DNA of 64,000 bases from positions 3,658,001-3,722,000 of the forward strand of contig CM070511.1 in assembly GCA_036346375.1 (NCBI GenBank), given 5' to 3'. Each line of letters begins with the position of its first letter. Within the stretch, counting starts at the first letter, position 1. This DNA is from Guadua angustifolia (lineage: Eukaryota; Streptophyta; Magnoliopsida; Poales; Poaceae). Both the position numbers and the translations under genes were made by a program. Under the pieces are notes generated by a model. The model made no database searches. It worked only from the letters and a program-made list of their open reading frames with translations, and was not told where the DNA came from. Of the stretch, positions 35,842-44,824 are shown one piece after another.

Positions 35842-36686
35842 CCGACAACCTTCGTCGCATGCGCTGGCCAGTTCGGTTCAAGCCGGCGTTGATAGAGCGC
35901 TTCGACGGGACCAAGAACCCTGACGAGTTCCTATCTATCTACTCAACCGCTATCCTAGCGGCCGGAGGCAATGAGCTCATGATGGCGAATTACCTCCCGA
36001 CTGTGCTGGACGGTGCCGCGCGGACCTGGCTCTTCAATCAGAAGCCTGGTTCCTTCAGGTTGTGGCGCCAAATCCAAAGCGCCCTCCGCTCCAACTTCCA
36101 GAGTTGCTATGAGCGGCCAGGGAGGGAGAAAGACCTGGATCGCGTCATCCAGGGCAAGAACGAGCCGCTTCGTGACTTCGTGCGGCAGTTTATTCACACG
36201 AGGAACCTGATCCCGAGCATTTCCGATGAAGCCGTCATAAAAGCTTTCAAGTTTGACGTCCGCGATCGGCGCCTCACCAAGGACCTGGAGATCACCTCGA
36301 GGCTCAGCGTCAACAAGCTTTTTCGTATGGTGGAGCAGAATGCAGATGCGGACGACGCTGTCCTCTGGAAACACGACTACGACCAAGGTAAGCTTGGCCT
36401 GAACCCCACAGAGGCTGGCCCATCCAACTCCAAAGGTGCCGACCACGGCGCCATAGCCAAGAAGCGGAAGCGCGATCGCAGGAGCGGCGGGGGAATGCCG
36501 CGGGTGATCGTTTCGGCGGACGGCCAACGTGAGGTCCTTGAGGTCCGAGATCAAGCTCGAGAGCGGTCCCGACCTCGCCAAGGTCGGCCTCGACCTCGTC
36601 AGGCACAGGACCAGCCCCGGCGGGCCGATGCTCGGCCGCCGGGGGTCGAAGGGCGCCCGGGATATGATGAAACGAAGTTTTGCCTG
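35842..36686 (+). pseudogene. Element B gag, capsid part
   Basis: Continuation of the B gag frame after LTR2. It shows the Retrotrans_gag core: RFDGTKNPDEFLSIYSTAIL, then ANYLPTVLDGAARTWLF, and REKDLDRVIQGKNEPLRDFV. A basic linker rich in Arg/Gln follows (DRRSGGGMPRVIVSADGQRE, then SRPRQGRPRPRQ). The expected zinc knuckle begins at ETKFC, where the foreign C sequence cuts in at 36687. No stop occurs in these 280 codons, so decay of this domain is recent. Confidence 0.85.
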
Positions 36687-36912
36687 TGTCAGCGTACTCT
36701 GCGCTGGGGTACCCTCTCCGACATACAAAAGCCATCGGACTCGGACCTGCCCAAGAAAAATCGACGGGTACGGGAAGAAACCGAGGCGGTCGTATCTTCA
36801 TGAGTGGGGGCCACGCCCAAGAATGCACCGACATTTAATGAAGGCCTTAATGGATCGAGCGTGCATTCCAAGGCGGGCCCGGGGGCTACTGTCAGCGTAC
36901 TCTGCGCTGGGG
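36687..36912 (+). other. Scrambled 5' junction of element C
   Basis: The segment reads: LTR start of C (36687 to about 36740), then 140 bp of C pre-LTR sequence (36750-36889), then the LTR start again (36890-36912), then directly the gag zinc knuckle. The 140-bp piece matches 41266-41405 with about six differences. The normal 5' LTR body, primer site and N-terminal gag of C are absent. Confidence 0.8.
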
Positions 36913-37523
36913 AGGGCGAGCTCTATTGCCCGATTCATCGGACCAACACTCACGACTTGGATAGCTGTCGGGTCGTGAGCAAGATGGTGGAGAAGCGGCT
37001 CAAGGAACGTCGCCCAGACGACGAGGATCAAGACGAAGATCCCACCCCGCTGGCTTTCCAGCAGGCAGACCACGCTGTGGCGTACATCCATGGCGGTTCA
37101 TCCACCTTCTCCTCCAACGCTGCATACAAACGCGGTGAGGAGGTATGCGCCACAACCGCTCTCGGCGGGTCGAGATCTTTGAAATGGTGAACAAGCGCTC
37201 ACCTTCAGTTAGGCCGACCACCATGAGGGCGCCACCGGCCTGGGGCCTCTCCCGGTCGTGGTGTTGCCCACCATTCGGAATGTGCGGCTGGGGCGCGTGC
37301 TGGTAAACGGAGGGAGTTCCATCAACCTCCTATCCTCTTGACATTTACTGGCGCTTGAGTCCCATGCGGGACTGCGCCCACTCTGCCCATCTTGAAATAG
37401 CCCCGAGGTCGATGCGATGCCCATGGGCCAAGTGTGCCTCCTAGTTACCTTCGGGGAGAAGGACAATTAGCGCACCGAGATGGTGAACTTCGAGGTCACC
37501 GATTTCGACCTCCCATACAACAT
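36913..37523 (+). pseudogene. Element C gag zinc knuckle and protease remnant
   Basis: A CCHC-like knuckle (YCPIHRTNTHDLDSC) at about 36918-36970 is followed by an acidic linker and a retropepsin-like piece at about 37250-37520 (VVVLPTIRNVRLGRVLVNGG, SSINLLSS, MPMGQVCLLVTFG, FDLPYN). The catalytic Asp of the expected VDGGSS is Asn here (VNGGSS), and stops follow LLSS and EKDN. Its overlap with element B protease (50620-50740) differs at about a third of residues, so this is a different element and not a displaced piece of B. Confidence 0.75.
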
Positions 37524-38881
37524 AGAATTGCTGCGGAAGTTCTATCCTTAAAAGAATTGTAAGTACCAATGACTTGCTCGATCGACCACAGGTAAGTCTT
37601 TCCCTGGTGGCCGCGCTCACCGCGATTAGTAAAAGTGGTTATTTAAAAGGCTTGTGCTTTACTATGATGGCTCCCTTTTTATGCCCTTTGTGGCAAGTTT
37701 TCGCGTGGAATGCCCCTGGTCCCGTGCGTTTGTTAATTCCTTGGTAACCCGTGGCAGTACTCGGCGTCTGTGCCTGACAAGCACGGGTGACTAGGGGGAG
37801 AGTTGGGTGCAGTGCTCAAACGCGGCTCGTGCGCCCCGGGTTGACTCTTTGAAGCACCGCTGGTCGTCACCGCGAGCACCGCCGACCTAATACCGCTCCT
37901 GGAAGCCCACCGCCTTGACACACAGCGCCGTGGTCCAATCTCCTAAAGGGTTACGAGGACTTAGAAACCTAGTGGAGCGGGCCAGGGCAATCCCCTGCTG
38001 GGACCTAGGATGTTTGGGCATGTCTTATGCGTACCCTTCTAAGCGCCTGCTTACCCTTCTGGTAGTTGTCTGTGCTAAGCAGGTTGTGTGTAAAAGCGCT
38101 GGCTTATTCTTGCAAAAAGCCCCAGCGCCCGGAAGGCTAGTCGCCAGCACTCAAAAAGCTGATCGCTGAGGTGAGTCGCCAAAGACTCGAAGGTTGGTCG
38201 CCAGCCAAGAAGGTCGAAGGTGGTCGCCCAAAGACTCGAAGGCTGGTCGCAGGCACTCAGAAGGCTGGTCGCCAACACTCAGAAGGCTGGTCGCCCAACG
38301 CCCAGAAGGCTGGTCGACCAACGCTTGAAGGCTGGTCGCCAGCGCTCAGAGGGATGATCGCCCAAGCGCCGGGGGGGCTGGACGCCTAACAACGTGTAAT
38401 GCGAGATAAGTATCCCTCGCCGCGTTTTTGGCCATTTCCCTATGTGTGTATCCTAGGATGAGCCAATCTAGGCGTGATTGCTGTGAGTGCCAAAGATCTG
38501 CGGCCCCTCATGATAAAAGGGAATGTGCTAAGTGTTAGCGTCCGGTGTGGCCAAGTCGTCGGGGTGCAAGTTAGGCGTGGTACTTAAACACAGTTGGCAC
38601 ACCTCGGGTTGGCTCCCTGAAGCACCGCTAGTCACCACCGTTGAGTACCGTTGGCCTAGGGGCACCCTCGGGAACTTGTCGCCCCGCCGCGCCACGCTGC
38701 GACGCATTTCCGAGCGATCATCAGGGTCTAAGTCCCAGAAAAATTTGGATCGGCAACAATCTCGCGCGAAAACCCGACGCTAAGACTAAACTACGCCAAG
38801 GTTTGGCCCAAGTGTTTGTGAATGCAGGCAGATCAACAAAAGAAACTATGAACAAAAGAACAAAAGTGGCGGCGCGGCTCT
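37524..38881 (+). other. Element C non-coding spacer in place of pol
   Basis: About 1.36 kb without RT, RNase H or integrase signatures. It contains a roughly 85-bp direct repeat (about 37806-37890 and 38577-38660; shared words CTGAAGCACCGCT or TTGAAGCACCGCT) and a short-unit tandem array at 38155-38380. It is probably the native 3' untranslated zone of a Tat element fused to the protease by an internal deletion. Confidence 0.6.
38155..38380 (+). repeat. Degenerate tandem array of GGCTGGTCGCC units
   Basis: About eight to nine units of roughly 22-30 bp with the core AAGGCTGGTCGCC and an alternating CACTCAG/ACGCCCAG/GACTCG part. Spacing varies, so the array is decayed. Tat-lineage elements are known for such variable tandem repeats between pol and 3' LTR. 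Confidence 0.85.
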
Positions 38882-41102
38882 TCATTCGTCGTCCCCGAGG
38901 TCGAGCTCGTCGTCGCCTTCGCCTTCCTCCACCAGCAGGGTGGAGACGTCCATGACCGGCTGCTCTACCTGCAGCAGCCCGGCCACGTGTTCAGCGGCCG
39001 CGCGCACCCATGCCTTCGTCTGCACCGCGTCTCCTTCAACCCCGGCCGTCACCACCGCCATTGGGTCGAAGGCGGCGTCGCGGCTGGCGCAGTAGGCCAG
39101 GGTGTAGGTCGCGGCCATGATCGCCACTTGCCACCCCTCGCTGGCAGAGCGAGCGGCCAAGGCAGTCGGCAGCCCCCGGAGCGCCTCCACGGCCTGGTTG
39201 GTCGCGTGGGCGAATTGAAGGGCGGAGTCCTCCAGCGGCGCGTTCAGCGTCACCCCCAAGGGCTCCAGGCACCTCTTCGTGCGCTGGAAGGCCTTCTTGA
39301 GCATGACGGTCAGGTTGTGCCGTAGGCGGTAGGACTCGTGCTCCGCCCGCTTCAGCGCCGCCTCGGCCCCCTCTGCCCACTGCTGAATGGCGGCCGCGTC
39401 GGCCCTTTCCTGCGTCAGCGTCGCCTCTGCCGTGTCCGCCCTCACCCTCTCTCGGACTAGCTCGCCCCTCACCGACGCAAGTTGCTGAGCCGTCTGGGCC
39501 CCGTGCCTGGCGGCGGCAGCAAGAAGGTTGCCCAGTGAGGTCTGTAGGTCCCCAAGCTCGGTGAAGAGCTCAACGAAGCGCATGGCGGGGCGATGGCGTG
39601 AGGGCAAGGCAAAACCTCGGTCTTGGCCCAGGTGCGCCTTCGCCCTCTCTCTGCGGCGTGATTTGGAGGCACTGGCGAAGCCTTAGCCGCCTGGTGCTGG
39701 GGCACTGCTGCGCTGGCGCGTCTTGAGGGGCCACCCTCGGCGGCACCCTCAAGCTGAAGCCGGCCATTGGGAGCGTGAGACCACCCTGGTGGGCGGCGGC
39801 CTGGGCTCCCATGGCCGAGGATGTCTGCGCCGCGGCCGTCGAGGCCGGCGCCGGTGGCAGAGGAATTGGTGAAGGCGATGGAGCTGGCACCGCGGGGGGC
39901 GGCAGCTCCTGTGTTGAAGTCATGGTTGGGGCGGTCTGCGTTGCCGCCCCTTGCGGGGGTACCGCCGCATCAAGGCTGGCGGCGGCAGAAGTCTAGCACG
40001 TGGCACGGACCTTCTTGGGGTCCAGTCCCGTGGTGCCGGGGCCAAGTGGTCGCTTGCCTGTGGCCCGATCGCTGGGGGCGGCCGTGTCCCTGATCACCAG
40101 CGGGCCGTGGACCACCCCACAGCAGGCCCTGTGGAGTCCATCGGCGGGAGGAGCCTGACAACCCTCAGGCGCTCCGCGTGCTCCAGGTCGGCGAGCGGCC
40201 GAGCCCCAGCCCGAACAACTAAGCCGCTTGGAATCAGCTGCATTATCACGGCAAGCCACCTGCCGATGGTTTGCTCCTCCATGTTTCCCGCGCCTGGCGA
40301 AACACAAAGAATAGTTGTCGGTTGGTAGGAAGCCGCTGAAAGAAGCATGTGCGCGAGAAAAAGCTAAAGGAAAATGAAGACTTACGTCCGGGCCACGTGC
40401 GCGTTATGTCGTCGTCGCCTGTATATTGCCATGCAGGGCGAACGCGGCGACGAAGGGGGCTGAGCCTCCGGGTCATGAAGTCTCGGGCCACCAGCCCCCA
40501 GATAATCCGACGTCCCGCAATCCATTGACGCGGGCCGCCATCGCAAGGAGCTCCGCCGTCTCCTCGACCGGCGAGTTCCAGCCCTCGGAGGCCTCCGTCG
40601 CTTCGACGGGCACCTCCAAGGCGTCGACTCCGCTGTCATCGTTGATGTATAGCCAGTCGCTGCGCCATGCCTTCCAGTTGGATCTGGGCTGGAAGGCGAT
40701 GTAGCGGGAGGCCATCCCGTCCCGAAGGCGAAAATAGCAGCTCCCCACTACCTCGTTGTCATGGGAGGCGCGGCAGATGAAAAAATGGCGAAAGAGAGGG
40801 AGATTCGGCATCACCCCCATGAACATTTCACAGAGGTGCGTGAAGATGGAAAGGAAGACGATGGAGTTGGGGGTGAGGTGGAGATGGTGGATCCCATAGA
40901 AGTGGAGGACGGTGAGGAAAAACACGGAGAATGGCGGGAGCAGGCCCGCCATCATTGCCTAGGTGTGGATGAGGATCTCGTCGGAAAGGCATCGGGGCGT
41001 GGGGGTTCCCGCCCAAAAGCGAAAAGTGCCCTCCAGCGCGATGATGGCCATCCTCCTCACCGTGGCGGCGTCCGCGGTGGAGGCGGGGATGGCAGGTGCC
41101 AT
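38882..41102 (-). pseudogene. Antisense accessory gene (PF04195-like), element C
   Basis: Starts at ATG 41102 (MAPAIPASTADAATVRRMAI) and ends at a stop at 38882-38884 after DELDLGDDE. It has the most canonical 'putative gypsy type transposon' domain in the window: LHFYGIHHLHLTPNSIVFLS, IFTHLCEMFMGVMPNL, then SCYFRLRDGMASRYIAF (about 40950-40480). VARDFMTRRLSPLRRR ends the domain near 40440 and a GTAAGT donor follows near 40387. After a low-complexity Pro/Ala/Gln part, a helical region at 39600-38882 includes LGDLQTSLGNLLAAAARHGA and AEATLTQERADAAAIQQWAE. Breaks: TAG after EILIHT, and a frameshift near 40490. Function is unknown. Confidence 0.75.
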
Positions 41103-41204
41103 GGAGGTGGAGAAGTTGAATGGCTTTGAGCAAGGAAGATGGAGAAGCGGAAGTTGGAAGGAGCAAGAAAGCTGAAGGTGTGAACCGCTCAATACAGATG
41201 CATC

Positions 41205-41210
41205 TATATA
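41205..41210 (-). promoter_or_regulatory. Candidate TATA box for element C antisense gene
   Basis: TATATA within GATGCATATATAGATGC on the reverse strand, 103 bp upstream of the antisense ATG. Same spacing class as in A and B, although the surrounding sequence is unrelated. Confidence 0.45.
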
Positions 41211-41405
41211 TGCATCACCTGCACTGACGGTTCGTGAAGGGACAAGGTTGTGCACCATTTCGGGTCCCAAGAAAAATCGACGGGTACGGGAAGAAACCGA
41301 GGCGGTCATATCTTCATGAGTGGGGGCCCCGCCCAAGAATGCACTGACATTTAATGAAGGCCATAATGGATCGAGCGTGCGTTCCAAGGCAGGCCCGGGG
41401 GCTAC

Positions 41406-41652
41406 TGTCAGCGTACTCTGCGCTGGGGTACCCTCTCCGACGTACAAAAGCCGTACCACGTGGCGGCCTGGCGATAGGGCGGCCGAGCACGTCCCGCCGG
41501 CCAGGCGTCGGCCCACGTGGTGCCGGTGAGCGGTGGGCGAAACGCCTGCTCGCCCGACGCCCGATCCGTGTGGCGGCTTTGGCGATAGGGTGGGCGAAAC
41601 ACGTCCGCCCGGCGGCGTCGGCCCACGTGGCGCCGGCGGTGGGCGAGCATGC
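41406..41652 (+). repeat. 3' LTR of element C, truncated by element D
   Basis: Starts TGTCAGCGTACTC right after CCCGGGGGCTAC. About 247 bp remain before the D insertion. It contains an imperfect tandem duplication of roughly 85-110 bp (from about 41457 and about 41567) with the words GTGGCGGC, TGGCGATAGGG and GTCGGCCCACGTGG in both copies. The end of the LTR is not present in the window. Confidence 0.7.
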
Positions 41653-44600
41653 TGTGGGGAACCGTCCGGGACTCCACGATTCACCCAAATCGTGGCATAT
41701 CTCAAGTGAATCAAAGGAACCTCGGGCGTCCGTGATTATACCGTGTTGGTCGGAAAGTTTGCCAACACGAGCATCCTCATCCAACGATTGACATCACAAC
41801 ACATACATAATTATCGGAAACATAAACATTATTACATACCAAAAGTAGGACTGCTGTCCATAACGACATATTTAGAGTTATTACATCGAGTAGCAGCGGA
41901 AATCACAAGATAAACAACAAAAGGGCCAGCATGGCATGCCCCCAAACCCTCAGGCAACCAACTGGGGCAAGAACGGCGACTAAACGTTAGAATCACCGAA
42001 ATCTGCCCGGTAAAAGTCCCCGGGCAGTGCCTCATCCTCACTTGCAGCAAGTGGACAATCCGATTGAGTACAAAGAGTGTAATCGCACAATAATATAAGT
42101 TGTATGCTGGTTTCTAACTACATGTGGTTGCTACATCAAAGGAAGGCAAAATGGTAATTTCAGCATAAAGCAATATTTGGGATAATTCATAAGCATGTAT
42201 AGATTGAACAGAATGGCATTTAGTAAACATTTGCAAAATCTAATACATAATATAACATCATCACATCATAATCACATTCGCACCATGCCTACAAGCATTT
42301 TCCGAACCATGAGTTCCATCGCTCATGTTCGACTACACACACAAGTACTCCAATACTTGTGTCTCTTTTCCCACTCCCATCCCATTCTTACCAAGTCCTT
42401 AATACTCGCCTAGTGACTGACAATTCAAGAGATCGTCCTTAACCATGGACGCGGCTATTCGAATAGTTTAAACTCTGCAGAGGTACGACTTTACCCACAC
42501 GACACGTCACGCTCGTAAGCCAAGCTATTAACACATTTCCTTTGATGTGCCGGCCGAGGTGAACGTGACAAACCATTTTCCAGTATGCATGGTAGTGTAT
42601 CTAAACCATCCGGATGACTGTGACCCTCGATCCCGCGTGCCCAGTGCTCGGTGTGTGTGGATCAAGGAGTACATCCGTTGTTGGACATCCCCGACTCAAC
42701 AAAGTCGAGGGACTCCGAGGACATTCCTTGGCGCTCCACTAAGCCCAGGGAACTCCGGCGGTCATTCCTTGATGCTCCACTAAGCTCAAGGAATTCCCGA
42801 GTGCACATGGTTTACATACCCTAGTCTTACACAAGTACTTGGTTACGCCGGTCCCATAAACGGCGTGTGGTTCGCACGATAGTTACTCAAAGAGACGTCA
42901 CCAGGATTTAATCCTTAGGGTCCTTATCCAACATCTCTACACATTAGCCAACATTTGAAAACAACATCATCATAATAATTCTCAATCAGTGCGACCAATG
43001 GACTAAGTCCATCTATCGCGGTTTCTAACGATGTTCTAAGCATGGCTAAGCAATTCGCATGAACCCATATAATAAGAATAATAAACCAACCACCTAGGGC
43101 GAAAAAGGAACACGGAAAGAACATGATAAGGGGATAACATCACAATGTGGTGATAGCTAAGTTTTCTATCCAATCATAATTGTAGTTGAAAGTAAGCATG
43201 CAATTGATAAAATAATTCCAAAACATAAACTTCAAATAGTAGGAGCAATCATGGTCAAGGAGTAAAGTAGTGCCTTGCTGCTCGTTCTTGACTTCGAAAG
43301 CGTAGTCGTACTCGGGAGTGCCCTCCGAAACGTCAACACCTAACGAGAAAATCCAATTCAATAAACACCAAACAAGGATTCAAATAGTGCACATGAGTAA
43401 AAGATGCATGACATGCTCATGATGTGTAATACTAATCATAATATGCAAGTACTAATTGAGTTTTTGCGTTAAAAGTTCAAGTCTTAGGGCTTTTATCGAA
43501 TTATGTTCGGAGTATCCGGTGTCACTTGATTGTCGAGTGGACCCTCTCGGTAGGAAGTTGAATTATGTTAGGACTATCCGAAATTGTGTTGAGTGTCCGA
43601 AGGTATGTTCGGAGTATCAGGGTTACCTCGGAATGTCCGAGTAGGCCTCTCGGTGAGCCCATGCAGCCCTCAATCTACTTCCTATTCGGACTATCCGAAA
43701 TACTATTGAGAATATCCGAATGGTTGGAATGTCGAGCTAAACCTCGGACTATCCGAGTGGGCGTCTCTGTTTCAAAACGGCTATTGCCTATTGTCATCTA
43801 CATTTCAAAGGAATGAGCTAGGGTTTCAAGGGGATGGACTAGGGTAGATTCTTACCACCACAATGTTGCTTGGGCACTTGGTGAAAGGTTGGTCTTGGTG
43901 AGGGATGACGAAAATGTCCCAATGCCGACTTTCACGGTTCGTCACCTCCTAGCTCGCGTAAACGACAATGCCTTCCTTTGCTCGCACTGGCAACTGCGTC
44001 TAGCCTTCCTTTTCAAACTTCCAAGAGACATGCACGACCCGAATCAAGGATTGATGATGGATTCCATGGGGAAAATAGCAATGAGTTACAAGGAGCAGAA
44101 TTTCAGAACATGGGTAGCAAGAAAAATGATTGCCACTTACCCAAAACTTGGTTCCTCAAGAATCCATTTGGATGGATGTGAAGCTCTTGACCTTGGCTAC
44201 AAGGTGGTGTAACATGCACAAACCAAAACCCAAGTTTGGAGGAGATTTGAGGGGGAGAAATGGCAAGAGTTGGAGAAGAACACACTTGCTGTATTTTCTG
44301 GTTTGAGCTGAGCAAATGGGCAGGAAAAAGGGAGGAGAAACCAAGGTTTTGGCCTTATATAGGCTGCCCACTCATGCCTTACATGTGGGGCTAGGTCCCA
44401 CATGTCATAGGGTGGGTAAGGAGGTGGGTATGGGTGATTGAAGTGAGAAAAGACATGGAAAGGATGTGCAGCCACAATTTCCTATGCAATGGTAGGTCCC
44501 ATGTGTCATTGACTAGGGGTAGGGGTGAATAGAGTAGGAATTGGTATGGTAGGTGTGCAGCCTACTCTCCTCTCTCTTATGAATATGGCCCACATGTCAT

Positions 44601-44789
44601 TGATTACGGTGAAATAACCTATGTGCAGTTTTCAGAAAGTGATTGTTAGGATTTTGCAACTCCCTCTTTTTGCAAAATGAATGTCCTAACACTTGTATGA
44701 TTATAATTAAATGAGGATGCAACGATATTAAGGAAGAGGTTAGCGCGACAAGCCTCACTTACCGGATTAACGAAAATTGGGCTGTTACA
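41653..44789 (-). repeat. 3' LTR of chromovirus D
   Basis: On the reverse strand it starts TGTAACAGCCCAATTTTCG (44789), next to a purine tract, and ends near CGGTTCCCCACA (41653). The resulting 3137 bp matches the 3.0-3.1 kb of LTR1 and LTR2. It shares their palindromic block (42448-42497). The left end is inferred from the terminal TG...CA rule and could be off by a few bases. A zone at 43490-43760 is full of GGACTATCCGA-like words. Confidence 0.75.
44354..44363 (-). promoter_or_regulatory. Candidate TATA box of the D LTR
   Basis: CCTATATAAGG on the reverse strand, about 430 bp into the LTR. This is comparable in place to the TATTTAAG boxes of LTR1 and LTR2. Confidence 0.5.
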
Positions 44790-44810
44790 AGCCTCCCCCC
44801 CTTAAAAGAA
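44790..44810 (-). promoter_or_regulatory. Polypurine tract of chromovirus D
   Basis: The reverse strand reads AAGGGGGGGAGGCT immediately before the LTR TGTAAC. This is the expected primer for plus-strand DNA synthesis. Confidence 0.8.
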
Positions 44811-44824
44811 TCTCGTCCTCGAGA

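Larger units (their letters stand above)
36687..41652 (+). mobile_element. Defective Tat-type element C
   Basis: The element is identified by an LTR start at 41406 (TGTCAGCGTACTCTGCGCTG) after a GGGGGCTAC purine tract, an antisense gene, and a short sense gag-protease piece. There is no RT, RNase H or integrase between protease (to 37523) and the antisense gene (from 38882), so it is a non-autonomous deletion form. The 5' end is scrambled and the 3' LTR is cut by element D at about 41653. It sits in the zinc-knuckle region of B gag. Confidence 0.7.

Noticed and set aside
35955..36728. 257-codon reverse ORF over element B gag
   Set aside because: A shadow of the well-supported gag frame on the other strand.
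36913..37523. Zinc knuckle and protease piece as a continuation of element B gag
   Set aside because: It overlaps in content with the B protease at 50620-50740 but differs at about a third of residues, so both cannot come from one element.
38155..38380. Possible CRISPR-like repeat array
   Set aside because: Units are directly adjacent with variable length and no unique spacers; the surroundings are plant retrotransposon DNA.
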